Origin: Arsenophonus sp045399315
GTDB lineage: Bacteria; Pseudomonadota; Gammaproteobacteria; Enterobacterales; Enterobacteriaceae
Length of the DNA stretch: 11,020 nucleotides
Assembly: GCA_045399315.1 (NCBI GenBank)
Contig: DAYVGO010000017.1
Location: 1-11,020, forward strand
Reading direction: 5' to 3'
Numbering within the stretch: the stretch's first letter is position 1; each line of letters begins with the position of its first letter. The notes below the pieces were generated by a model. It was not told where the DNA came from, ran no database searches, and was given only the letters and a program-made list of their open reading frames with translations. This document shows, piece by piece, positions 1-7,427 of this stretch. Made by a program: the position numbers and the translations under genes.

Positions 1-225
1 GAAGACATCTATGATAAAAGTCACATAGATAAAGCCCTGCTAGGTGCTAACATAGCTAAAATCTGCTACCCATAACTGGTTTGGGCGCCCTGCAACGAAT
101 TGGCGATTTACCCGGTCATAACGACAGCGCTGATGCGAGTAATATGTTGACAGAGCAATATACAGTTCACGGCATACTGGCTCGACCCCATGTTTTTCAA
201 TCAGGTTATCGAGAAGCGGCATCAT
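1..225 (-). pseudogene. IS3-family transposase OrfB remnant: internal deletion plus amber stop, partial
   Basis: Reading leftwards from ATG 225, the peptide starts MMPLLDNLIEKHGVEPVC, the usual N-terminus of an IS3-group OrfB. It runs to STYYSHQRCRYD and then jumps directly to RVNRQFVAGRPNQLW and VADFSYVST. In intact relatives, roughly 80-90 residues (the HTH_21 region) separate those two parts, so an in-frame deletion is inferred. A TAG at 42-40 stands where the family has the Trp of the STWQGF motif; behind it the same frame continues as QGFIYVTFIIDVF to the window edge. The Asp of VADF is the first residue of the DDE catalytic triad; the other two would lie outside the window. The deletion and the stop make this copy inactive. 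The family call is firm; the subgroup is not assigned. Confidence 0.85.
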
Positions 226-300
226 TTAGTGCCCGTTCATCCGACGATATTGCCCGCCGGCTAAATTACACCAGTAACTACTATTTTAGACATATTCAAT
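1..300 (-). mobile_element. Edge of a decayed IS3-family insertion sequence
   Basis: About 50% GC from roughly 60 to 265, against about 30% for the DNA around it, and it carries an IS3-type OrfB remnant on the minus strand. A TAA at 226-228 lies directly before the OrfB ATG at 225 and could close an upstream orfA frame, as in IS3 elements, but the short peptide in that frame is not convincingly OrfA. No terminal inverted repeat or target duplication was identified. The right-hand boundary (about 265-317) is set only by the fall in GC. The element continues off the left edge of the window. Confidence 0.6.
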
Positions 301-445
301 TTACCTACTATGCATGAAGTCTTTAATTATTACTTAATTTTATTGCGATGAAAATTTTATATTATGGATAAAGAAGAATTAAAGATTCTAATATATCAAT
401 TAGTTATTAGTGAAATGATTGTGGTTTATTGAGAATATTTTATGA

Positions 446-628
446 TTTTTTATCTATATAGACTATCGTGCATGCACATGCAAAATTAGTCGCAAAATAA
501 ATTACTTTAATTTTAAAACGGATGGAGTAATTTCAAATACTGATGGCAGCCTGATTGTTATTAATAATCAATGTAAACATATTAGTAATGATCACTCTGA
601 ATGTAGTAGAATCAATAGCGAGAAATAG
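446..628 (+). other. Unassigned open frame without a start codon (possible gene remnant)
   Basis: Sixty codons are open between TGA 443-445 and TAG 626-628, with no in-frame ATG, GTG or TTG and no ribosome site. The peptide has a C-x-C near its N-terminus, then KINYFNFKTDGVISN and DGSLIVINNQC, and a fourth Cys near the end. The hydrophilic, Asn- and Ser-rich composition with four Cys looks more like a protein tail than random AT-rich sequence. An ATG at 442-444 in another frame (MIFYLYRLSC, stop after 15 codons) could be its start if one frameshift occurred. I do not recognise the family. Confidence 0.25.
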
Positions 629-675
629 AATGTATTTTATTTACTAGATTGAGTAAAATTTAAAATCATTATTCC

Positions 676-869
676 TTACTTAATGATACTTATTCTCTTA
701 CCGCTTTTACTCTTCAGTATGAGATTACAACCATCTACATCAAATTGATAAATCAATCCCTTTTCTGTTATTTCTATGTTGCATAATTTGATTATTTTTA
801 ACACTTTTTCGTTATAAAAAACAATCATGCCAGGTTTTAATCTTTGAAAAGTTGTTTTACGTTGAACAT
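676..869 (-). pseudogene. Small unidentified gene broken by two frameshifts
   Basis: On the minus strand, ATG at 869-867 is preceded by a good Shine-Dalgarno (AGGAAAG, 881-875) with 5 nt spacing. The first frame reads MFNVKQLFKD and then stops. A second frame continues as FQRLKPGMIVFYNEKVLKII and on through KLCNIEITEKG. A third frame ends as FDVDGCNLILKSKSGKRIS and reaches TAA at 678-676. Joined together they give one smooth basic protein of about 65 residues rich in beta-type residues, so I read it as a gene with two indels. The LKPGM..FYNEK stretch faintly recalls an SH3-like fold (as in EF-P type proteins), but that is not enough for a name. No neighbour suggests a function. Confidence 0.35.
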
Positions 870-1001
870 ATTAACTTTCCTAAAAATAATTTCATAGAAG
901 ACTAAAAATTTGGGTCAATTAAGACTAACTATGCCTATTAATTAGTTATGATAATACTAAATCTAAAAAATATTTTTGTATTAATGTATTTTATTAATTC
1001 A

Positions 1002-1024
1002 CCTTGCAAAATTTTTTTGCAAGG
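1002..1024. repeat. Perfect 10-bp inverted repeat
   Basis: CCTTGCAAAA (1002-1011) and TTTTGCAAGG (1015-1024) are perfect complements around a 3-nt loop. There is no following T-run on either strand, so it is not a standard intrinsic terminator. It could be the end of a lost gene or a mobile element end. Confidence 0.5.
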
Positions 1025-1056
1025 CATTCGAAAATCAGTTCACTTTAAAATTTTAA

Positions 1057-1069
1057 GGCGGAATTGGTA
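1057..1069 (+). other. 13-nt fragment matching the tRNA-Leu D-arm
   Basis: GGCGGAATTGGTA is the D-arm sequence found in enterobacterial tRNA-Leu (CAG type), where it is followed by GACGC. Here it is followed by CACTATAG, and no acceptor stem, anticodon arm or CCA end is present on either side. It is either a chance match or the relic of a lost tRNA or of an integrase site in a tRNA-Leu gene. Confidence 0.25.
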
Positions 1070-1075
1070 CACTAT

Positions 1076-1109
1076 AGAGAGAAATTAACGTTTACATAAT
1101 TTTATCTCT
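1076..1109. repeat. Imperfect inverted repeat
   Basis: AGAGAGAAATTA (1076-1087) pairs with TAATTTTATCTCT (1097-1109) apart from one small bulge, around a 9-nt loop. Function unknown; it directly follows the tRNA-Leu-like fragment. Confidence 0.35.
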
Positions 1110-1271
1110 AAATTATTTGATTATAAATATTTATATAAGATAAATTTCCCTAGTGCTGGCAAAAACTTTCAATTAAACTGTAAAACAATTTTATAATATT
1201 TAATGAACTACTATTTTTGATATTTAAGTTTTAGACATCTTGCAATTATAAAACCGGGTATTATATTGGTA

Positions 1272-1292
1272 AATACCTAGATCTTAGGTATT
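1272..1292. repeat. 8-bp inverted repeat around GATCT
   Basis: AATACCTA (1272-1279) and TAGGTATT (1285-1292) are perfect complements around GATCT. It lies in gene-free DNA with no T-run after it, and I assign no role. Confidence 0.35.
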
Positions 1293-1570
1293 GTTGTAGA
1301 TAAAAATTATTAATATAGTTAACAATTTAATTATTTTATAGAAATAAATTTTGCTACAGGTTGTGCTTGCTCAAATTGATACAATTTGTTATGTAATATT
1401 ATTAATGATAGATTTATCGTATTGGTTATACTAAGAAAAAACGCTGGTATTGATAATTATTATTTACATTTTTAGTGACAAATAATTTATTTTTGCCAGA
1501 TAGAGTATTTTCAAATCGGCAGATGTTAATGATTTATCAATAGCTAATAAATATCAAAATTTGGCAATGC

Positions 1571-1930
1571 TTAATTTAAAAATTCATTAAGCCAGGATAA
1601 ATAATTGGGATCGCCATCGCTTACCGCTATTGCTAATAATTCAGGAACTTGATAGGGGTGATGGGTTTTAATTTGTGAAAAAACTTTTTCTTGTAGGGTG
1701 ACATGCGTTTTGATGAGCATTTGTATTTCAGTCTGTTGCTCTAGCTTACCTTGCCAGTAATAAAACGAGATAGCTTTTGGTAAAAGTGTAATACAAGCAG
1801 CGAGTTTTTCACTAATTAATTGTTTAGTTATGACTTGTGCAGTTGCTTCATCGGGAACAGTAGAGAGAATAATCCGGATACCTTCATTGTCGTGATGTAA
1901 ATTTGCTTCATTTGAATGTAATTGCATCAT
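1571..1930 (-). CDS. cutA: CutA, divalent-cation tolerance protein
   Basis: 119 residues, close to E. coli CutA (112), with a slightly longer N-terminus. Members form trimers with a ferredoxin-like fold related to PII proteins and bind copper; cutA was named for copper sensitivity in E. coli, but its precise role is unsettled. Family signatures visible are TVPDEATAQ (24-32), EKLAACITLLP (41-51), YYWQGKLEQ (57-65), HHPYQVPELL (90-99) and the C-terminal YLSWLNEFL. Cys46 and the His pair 90/91 are kept, but the Cys at the start of strand 1 in E. coli (VLCTAPDE) is Ser23 here. The ATG at 1930 has a good ribosome site, AGGTGAT, about 6 nt upstream. There is no signal peptide. The usual partner dsbD is not found downstream, so cutA stands alone between gene-poor tracts. 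Identity is secure. Confidence 0.95.
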   Translation of the reverse strand: MMQLHSNEANLHHDNEGIRIILSTVPDEATAQVITKQLISEKLAACITLLPKAISFYYWQGKLEQQTEIQMLIKTHVTLQEKVFSQIKTHHPYQVPELLAIAVSDGDPNYLSWLNEFLN

Positions 1931-2268
1931 GGGTAATCACCTATATATAAATGTGATAAACAAAATTAGTTGGACTTTTTTGAGCGTATACTAACTAACA
2001 GAACTAATATGTTAATTAATTTATATTTATAGATTATATGCTAAAGCCGTTTTTGTTATTCACAATTTTTAATACAATATAACTTAAATTAATTTGGTTA
2101 GATGTTTTTATTATTAATATAAGTATGTTTATCTATTAGATAGTTTAACTTATACCTGATAGTAAATAATAGAAGAAAAATAATGATCTTATGCTAACTA
2201 GCAAAGTAACTCTTTCTCTAGCAGATAAACCTTGGTAATTTGTAAAACAATTTTTAAGGCATTGAAAA
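1931..2268. other. Intergenic region between divergent cutA and the yihD remnant
   Basis: About 340 bp of very AT-rich DNA. It must hold the cutA promoter (minus strand), but no clear -35/-10 pair stands out. AAGG at 2257-2260 is a weak ribosome site ahead of the yihD ATG. In E. coli mobA is divergent from yihD in this position; no MobA-like sequence was noticed here. Confidence 0.5.
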
Positions 2269-2533
2269 ATGAAATATCATTGGTTAAACGAAGTTATTGC
2301 GCTACTGCAACCCTTATGGCGGAATATGCAGAATTAAATTTGATTCAATTGTTGCATTAGCTAATGAAGCGGGTTTTAAAGGGGATTTGAACGATTTGAC
2401 TGACGATATTTTGATCTATCATTTGAAAATGCGCAATTCTCCAACCGAAGCCGTGATACCTGGGCTGAAAAAAGATTATGAAGAAGATTTCAAAACCGCA
2501 CTTTTACGTGCTCGTGGCATCATTAAAGATTAA
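2269..2533 (+). pseudogene. yihD: yihD (DUF1040 protein) with two frameshifts
   Basis: E. coli YihD is a small conserved protein (89 aa) of unknown function encoded just upstream of srkA and dsbA. Here the gene is spread over three frames. From ATG 2269 the first reads MKYHWLNEVIALLQPLW, matching the YihD N-terminus, then stops after 22 codons. A second frame gives AEYAELNLIQLL from about 2319. A third carries VALANEAGFKGDLNDLTDD and ILIYHLKMRN, through to ALLRARGIIKD and TAA 2531-2533. The segments align end to end with YihD, so at least two small deletions are needed; the first looks like loss of one G after the Trp codon (TGGCGG). An ORF counted from 2297 would include a non-homologous leader and is not the real gene. 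Order and spacing to srkA are conserved. It is probably non-functional unless the breaks are assembly errors. Confidence 0.85.
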
Positions 2534-2551
2534 CCTGATAGAGATAATAAA

Positions 2552-3505
2552 GTGACACAGCAAAGTGCTTTTCATTTCAAAATTATTACACCCGATTTAA
2601 TTCTTGACGCATTAGTAGAAGTTGGTTTATACCCTGATTCAAGGATAACCGAGTTGAAGAGTTATGAAAATCGTGTTTACCAGTTTGTCAATGAATAACG
2701 TAAGCGTTATGTTGTGAAATTTTATCGTCTAAATCGTTGGAGTCGGACTCAAATTCAAGAAGAACATGATCTTATGTTGTCTTTGCACGCAGCTGGGTTA
2801 TCGGTTATTGCTCCTTTGACTTTTGCTGGGCAAACGGTATTGGAGTATAGAGGATTTTTATTTGCAGTTTTTTCGAGCGTTGCTGGACGACAGTATGAAG
2901 CTGATAATTTGTTGCAGTTTAGAAGAGGTAGGCCGATTAATTGGTCAGATCCATCAAATAGGTTATCAACACGATTTTTCTAGCCGACCAACTATTGGAA
3001 TTAATGAATATTTAATTATTCCTCGTAATGTCTTAGCTAACACACCTTTACTACCCGTTAATTTAAAACAGAGTTTCCTATTAGTTCTTGATCAGTTTAT
3101 AGTAGAAGTATAAAAAAATATTGGTCGCAACAGCATAGTTATCTTCGCTTACAAGGTGATTTGTCAGCCAGGTAATATTTGTGGCGAGATAGCTCTTTTA
3201 TTGTAGATTTTGATGATGCTCGTAACGGTCCAGCAATACAAGATTTATGGATGTTTTTAAACGGTGAACGTTGGGAGCAAAGAATTCAGCTTGAAATATT
3301 GTTAGAAGCTTATACTAAGTTCACTCATTTTGATAATAAACAGTTAGCGTTGATTGAACCTTTACGGGCAATGCGGATGGTTCATTACTTATTATGGATT
3401 GTTAGGTGTTGGCAAGATCCAGCTTTTCCTTGGATGACTGAATATGATTTTTGGCATAAACAGCAGTTACTTTTTTCTGAGCAGAGCGAGGTGCTAAATG
3501 AGTAG
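2552..3505 (+). pseudogene. srkA: srkA (yihE/rdoA) stress-response kinase, multiply broken
   Basis: SrkA is a cytoplasmic Ser/Thr kinase of the APH/choline-kinase fold, linked in E. coli to the Cpx envelope response and to limiting stress-induced cell death. The remnant spans the full family length (about 320 codons). It starts at GTG 2552, 18 nt after yihD, with AFHFKIITPDLILDALVEVG and ENRVYQFVNE. A TAA at 2696-2698 interrupts just before RKRYVVKFYRLNRW. A frameshift near 2920 moves from EADNLLQF to EEVGRLIGQIHQIG and RPTIGINEYLI. A TAA at 3111-3113 ends that frame. The next carries YLRLQGDLSAR and a TAA at 3171-3173, where the catalytic loop HGDCHAGN should be. The last part reads VDFDDARNGPAIQDLWMFLN (metal-binding DFD) to LIEPLRAMRMVHYLLW and TAG 3505. 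Several independent lesions, including loss of the catalytic His, make it a clear pseudogene. Confidence 0.93.
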
Positions 3506-3564
3506 CCTTTGCAACCAGGCTTAGTGTATTAATGAATGGAAAATATTTTTGGAGAGTCAGTAAC

Positions 3565-4185
3565 ATGAAAAAATTTTGGTTAGCCTTAATAGGACTGGTA
3601 ATGTCTTATGGTGTTTTTGCTGCAAGTTACACAGAAGGTACTGAATTTATCAAAATAGAAAAAACAGCACCAAATGCACCTAGAGTAGTGGAGTTTTTTT
3701 CTTTTTACTGTCCACATTGTTATCAGTTTGAATCCATCTATCATGTATCGCACACGATAGCAAAAAATTTACCTAAAGATATTAAAATGGAACGTTACCA
3801 TGTTGATTTTTTAGGTCCATTAGGCGCTGAATTAACCAAAGCCTGGACGGTAGCAATAGTATTAAAGATCGAGGATAAAGTGACACCATTGCTGTTTGAA
3901 GGGATCCTAAAGACAGAATCGATAAATACACCAGCTGATATTAAAGCCGTATTTACTAAAGCAGGTGTCAAAAGTGAAGAATATGATGCAGCGCTAAATA
4001 GTTTTGTCGTTAAATCGTTGGTGGTAAAACAACAAAAAGCTGCGGAAGATTTTCAATTACGAGGTGTACCCGCTATTTTTATTAATGGTAAGTATATGGT
4101 ACGTAACAATGGTATAAATGTTGAAGACGTCAATCATTATGCTAAAGCTTATTCAGATGTTGTAAACTATTTAGTTAGCAAATAG
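3565..4185 (+). CDS. dsbA: DsbA, periplasmic thiol:disulfide oxidoreductase
   Basis: Introduces disulfide bonds into exported proteins in the periplasm and is re-oxidised by DsbB in the inner membrane. 206 residues, against 208 in E. coli. The start is ATG 3565, with GGAGAG 8 nt upstream; the frame is open from 3532, but starting there would put 11 extra residues before a standard signal peptide. Signal peptide 1-19 (MKKFWLALIGLVMSYGVFA) with probable cleavage before A20. The redox motif CPHC is at 49-52 inside FFSFYCPHC, the same precursor position as in E. coli, and the cis-Pro of RGVPAIF is P169. EEYDAALNSFVVKSLV and NGKY are also conserved. It follows the broken srkA by about 60 bp. In E. 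coli dsbA is partly co-transcribed with srkA, so here it relies on read-through or its own promoter, which I could not place. A hairpin terminator follows. It looks intact. Confidence 0.97.
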   Translation: MKKFWLALIGLVMSYGVFAASYTEGTEFIKIEKTAPNAPRVVEFFSFYCPHCYQFESIYHVSHTIAKNLPKDIKMERYHVDFLGPLGAELTKAWTVAIVLKIEDKVTPLLFEGILKTESINTPADIKAVFTKAGVKSEEYDAALNSFVVKSLVVKQQKAAEDFQLRGVPAIFINGKYMVRNNGINVEDVNHYAKAYSDVVNYLVSK

Positions 4186-4221
4186 TAAGCCTTTTTTCCG
4201 CCTCCTTTTTTAATAGAGTCA

Positions 4222-4266
4222 TGTTGTACAACTGTTTAACATGTTGGTACAACAGCGGATTTTTTC
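4222..4266 (+). terminator. Intrinsic terminator after dsbA
   Basis: TGTTGTACAAC (4222-4232) pairs with GTT-G-GTACAACA (4243-4254), an 11-bp stem with one bulged G and a 10-nt loop. A short spacer leads to T runs around 4260-4265 and 4269-4274. It lies about 35 nt after the dsbA stop. Confidence 0.65.
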
Positions 4267-4381
4267 TCTTTTTTGGCATATTATTCTGTAATATCCACAA
4301 AAAATTTTTAACGAACAAAAATAGCATCCCTATATTTTTTTTATCCGTAACGTCTTGATTCTCATTTAATATTGTTTTCTA

Positions 4382-4399
4382 AGGTAAATTTGTTTACCT
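4382..4399. repeat. 7-bp inverted repeat upstream of polA
   Basis: AGGTAAA (4382-4388) and TTTACCT (4393-4399) flank TTTG. It overlaps the candidate -35 region of the polA promoter, so it could be an operator or simply a chance palindrome. Confidence 0.35.
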
Positions 4400-4416
4400 A
4401 TTGAATATAGTATAAT
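4389..4416 (+). promoter_or_regulatory. Candidate polA promoter
   Basis: A perfect -10 hexamer TATAAT at 4411-4416 has a weak -35 (TTTGTT, 4389-4394) 16 nt upstream. It is about 150 bp before the polA start and just upstream of the DnaA box. TATAAT is common by chance in DNA this AT-rich. Confidence 0.4.
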
Positions 4417-4436
4417 AAGAAGATTTACACACAAGT

Positions 4437-4445
4437 TTATCCACA
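4437..4445 (+). promoter_or_regulatory. Perfect DnaA box upstream of polA
   Basis: TTATCCACA is an exact match to the high-affinity DnaA box. It lies about 20 nt after the candidate -10 and 125 nt before the polA ATG. As I recall, DnaA stimulates polA expression in E. coli through boxes upstream of the gene, which fits this position. A single box, with no cluster and no AT-rich 13-mers, does not suggest an origin. Confidence 0.55.
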
Positions 4446-4569
4446 GGTTGTTCTGGTGCTATAAGCGGTGGAAAAGTGACAAACAGAAAATAAATTCAGG
4501 TAACATTCGTCTCTCTCTCATGAGTGTGGCATTCTATCACTATTAATTACTTTGATGATGAAAAAGACT

Positions 4570-7362
4570 ATGGTTCAAATTGCAGAAAATCCATTTATCC
4601 TAGTTGATGGCTCTTCTTACCTTTACCGTGCATATTATGCTTTTCCCCCATTAACCAATAGTGCCGGGGAACCAACCGGTGCTATGTATGGTGTTCTTAA
4701 CATGCTACGTAGTTTAATTATGCAATATCATCCTAGTCATATTGCGGTGGTATTTGATGCTAAAGGGAAAACTTTTAGGGATGAATTATTTGAGCAGTAT
4801 AAATCTCAACGGCCACCGATGCCTGATGATTTGCGTGAACAGGTAGCACCGCTACATGAAATGGTTGCCGCCATGGGGCTTACTCTGTTGGTTGTTCCTG
4901 GCGTAGAAGCTGATGACGTAATAGGCACATTGGCTTTACAGGCTAGTAAGAAAGGGTTGCCAGTATTAATCAGTACTGGAGACAAAGATATGGCTCAATT
5001 AGTGTCCGCTGATATTACACTGATTAATACCATGACTAACACCATGTTAGGGCCGACAGAAGTTCTTGATAAGTATGGAGTGCCACCTGAGTTGATGGTT
5101 GATTTTCTCGCTTTGATGGGAGATTCTTCAGATAATATTCCTGGTGTACCTGGTGTAGGAGAAAAAACAGCATTAGCTTTGCTGCAAGGAATTGGAGATT
5201 TAGCAACGATTTATAATGATTTATCAGCAATTGCCTCATTAGGATTTCGTGGTTCGAAAACGTTAGCAGAAAAAATGGCCCAACATAAAGAAATTGCTTT
5301 CTTATCTTATAAATTAGCCACAATTAAAACTGATGTTGATTTAACTACCGATTATGATAGTTTGGTCATGCAAGCGCCAGATATTGATAAGTTACATGCG
5401 CTTTTTAGCCATTATGAATTTAAGCGTTGGCTAGCTGATTTACAAAATGGGGGGTGGTTAACCAAGAAAACGGGTAAATCTGCAATGGCTATTGCTGTTA
5501 ATGATAGTGATATTTCTTCACATAACGAGCCCAATGTCGCATTATCAGCAGAATATTATCAAACCATATTGACTAAAGCAGATTTACTGCAGTGGGTTGA
5601 AAAATTACAATCAGCAAAGTGTTTTGCCTTTGATACAGAAACTGATAGCCTTGATACGCTATCTGTACATCTAGTTGGCCTCTCCTTTGCGATTAAAGAA
5701 GGCAAAGCCGCTTATCTTCCTTTAGGGCATAATTATCTTGATGCACCACCGCAATTACCTCTAGATGAGGCATTAGCGGCGATAAAACCGGTTTTAGTTG
5801 ACGAAGATATTCAAAAGATTGGCCAGAATTTAAAATTCGATTACGGTGTTATGGCAAATTATGATATTGAATTAAAAAATATGGCCTTCGATACGATGCT
5901 AGAATCTTATGTATTAAATAGTGTCGCTGGACTTGGTCGACATGATATGGATAGTTTGGCACAACGGCATCTCAATCATAAAACCATAACCTTTGAAGAT
6001 ATTGCAGGCAAAGGAAAAAATCAGTTAACGTTTAATCAAGTTCCACTTGAGCAGGCGTCAACTTATGCAGCTGAAGATGCAGACGTCACATTATTGTTAC
6101 ATCAAACTCTTTGGCCTCAACTTGAGGCGGAACCTAAATTAAAAGGGATTTTCCAACAGATAGAAATGCCTCTGGTACCGGTATTAGCTCGTATGGAGTG
6201 GGTTGGGGTGCTTATCGATGCAAATAAGTTAGCTAAGCAATCTCAAGAGATAGCAAGTCGATTAATGGAAATTGAAAAAGAAGCTTATAGTATTGCTGAG
6301 CAAGAGTTTAATTTAGCATCACCTAAACAGTTACAAGCTATTTTGTTTGAAAAACTTCAGCTGCCCGTGGTAAAAAAAAATCCCAGTGGAGCACCTTCTA
6401 CTAATGAGGAAGTACTAGAGGAGCTGGCCTTTAGTCATCAGTTGCCAAAGGTTATTTTGCAACACCGTCGCTTGTCAAAATTGAAATCGACTTACACTGA
6501 TAAACTACCCATGATGATCCATCCAAAAACGAAACGGGTGCATACTTCTTATCACCAAGCAGTAACAGCAACAGGTAGACTCTCTTCCCGTGATCCTAAT
6601 TTACAAAATATTCCGGTAAGAACAGAGGAAGGCCGCAGGATCCGTCAAGCGTTTATTGCCCGTGAAGGTTATAAAATTGTGGCCGCAGATTATTCGCAAA
6701 TTGAATTACGAATTATGGCTCATCTTTCGCAGGATAAAGGATTGCTTGATGCTTTTGCCAAAGGGCAAGATATTCATAGAGCAACGGCGGCAGAGGTTTT
6801 TGGTGTGAGGTTGTCCGATGTCACTAGCGAACAGCGCCGTAGCGCAAAAGCGATTAATTTTGGCTTAATTTATGGTATGAGTGCTTTTGGATTGTCTCGT
6901 CAGTTAGGGATTACTCGTGGTCAGGCACAACATTATATGGATCGCTATTTTGAGCGCTATCACGGCGTTTTAGCCTATATGGAGCGTACGCGTAAGCAAG
7001 CAGCGGAGCAAGGATATGTTGAAACTCTAGAAGGACGCCGACTTTATTTGCCGGATATTAATTCTCGTAATGCAATGCGACGTAAAGCATCTGAACGTGA
7101 AGCAATTAACGCACCAATGCAAGGAACGGCGGCGGATATTATAAAGAAAGCAATGATCACATTAGATAAATGGATTGAAACGGTAAAGCCTGATCTCTAT
7201 ATGTTGATGCAAGTACACGATGAATTAGTATTTGAGGTTAAAGAGTCTGCAGTTAATCGGTCACAACAAAAAATCCGTGAATTGATGGAACAAAGTATGC
7301 AATTAACCGTTCAACTAAAAGTTGATGTTGGTATTGGGGATAATTGGGATGAAGCGCATTAA
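4570..7362 (+). CDS. polA: DNA polymerase I
   Basis: Fills gaps in excision repair and removes RNA primers from Okazaki fragments. 930 residues from ATG 4570 (E. coli 928). This start was chosen because MVQIAENPFILVDGSSYLYR aligns with the E. coli N-terminus; in-frame ATGs at 4555 and 4558 are possible, and none has a strong ribosome site. The 5'-nuclease domain covers about 1-320 (VEADDVIGTL, STGDKDMAQL, GDSSDNIPGVPGVGEKTA). The 3'-5' proofreading domain covers about 325-520 with its catalytic set complete: D355 and E357 in FDTETDSLD, D424, Y499 and D503. The polymerase domain has motif A with D707 (ADYSQIELR), motif B (RRSAKAINFGLIYG) and motif C with D884 (QVHDEL). A two-residue insertion (LG in SVAGLGRHDMD) shifts later numbering by +2 from E. 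coli. No break over 2.8 kb, in contrast to the decay upstream. Confidence 0.98.
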   Translation: MVQIAENPFILVDGSSYLYRAYYAFPPLTNSAGEPTGAMYGVLNMLRSLIMQYHPSHIAVVFDAKGKTFRDELFEQYKSQRPPMPDDLREQVAPLHEMVAAMGLTLLVVPGVEADDVIGTLALQASKKGLPVLISTGDKDMAQLVSADITLINTMTNTMLGPTEVLDKYGVPPELMVDFLALMGDSSDNIPGVPGVGEKTALALLQGIGDLATIYNDLSAIASLGFRGSKTLAEKMAQHKEIAFLSYKLATIKTDVDLTTDYDSLVMQAPDIDKLHALFSHYEFKRWLADLQNGGWLTKKTGKSAMAIAVNDSDISSHNEPNVALSAEYYQTILTKADLLQWVEKLQSAKCFAFDTETDSLDTLSVHLVGLSFAIKEGKAAYLPLGHNYLDAPPQLPLDEALAAIKPVLVDEDIQKIGQNLKFDYGVMANYDIELKNMAFDTMLESYVLNSVAGLGRHDMDSLAQRHLNHKTITFEDIAGKGKNQLTFNQVPLEQASTYAAEDADVTLLLHQTLWPQLEAEPKLKGIFQQIEMPLVPVLARMEWVGVLIDANKLAKQSQEIASRLMEIEKEAYSIAEQEFNLASPKQLQAILFEKLQLPVVKKNPSGAPSTNEEVLEELAFSHQLPKVILQHRRLSKLKSTYTDKLPMMIHPKTKRVHTSYHQAVTATGRLSSRDPNLQNIPVRTEEGRRIRQAFIAREGYKIVAADYSQIELRIMAHLSQDKGLLDAFAKGQDIHRATAAEVFGVRLSDVTSEQRRSAKAINFGLIYGMSAFGLSRQLGITRGQAQHYMDRYFERYHGVLAYMERTRKQAAEQGYVETLEGRRLYLPDINSRNAMRRKASEREAINAPMQGTAADIIKKAMITLDKWIETVKPDLYMLMQVHDELVFEVKESAVNRSQQKIRELMEQSMQLTVQLKVDVGIGDNWDEAH

Positions 7363-7427
7363 ACAATAAAATATATTACTAACAAAAGCTAGATTTATAT
7401 TATTTTATTGACGAGGATTTTTATAAA

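Larger units (their letters stand above)
318..1570. other. Gene-poor AT-rich stretch between the IS remnant and cutA
   Basis: About 1.25 kb with no credible intact gene on either strand. It holds two weak ORF remnants (446-628 plus, 676-869 minus), several short inverted repeats (1002-1024, 1076-1109, 1272-1292) and a 13-nt tRNA-Leu-like piece (1057-1069). In E. coli dsbD lies directly downstream of cutA, which corresponds to the stretch left of 1571 here. I translated parts of that stretch and found no DsbD-like segment. It reads as eroded former coding or mobile DNA. Confidence 0.6.

Noticed and set aside
81..317. Plus-strand open frame of 78 codons over the IS remnant
   Set aside because: Antisense shadow of the transposase, which has clear family motifs on the minus strand.
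3532..3564. Upstream ATG extending dsbA by 11 residues
   Set aside because: It would place polar and charged residues before a normal signal peptide, and the ribosome site fits the ATG at 3565.
4437..4445. Replication origin
   Set aside because: Only one DnaA box was found, with no cluster, no typical origin neighbours and no AT-rich 13-mers.
5036..5323. Minus-strand open frame inside polA
   Set aside because: Antisense to a fully conserved 5'-nuclease domain; no motif or ribosome site.
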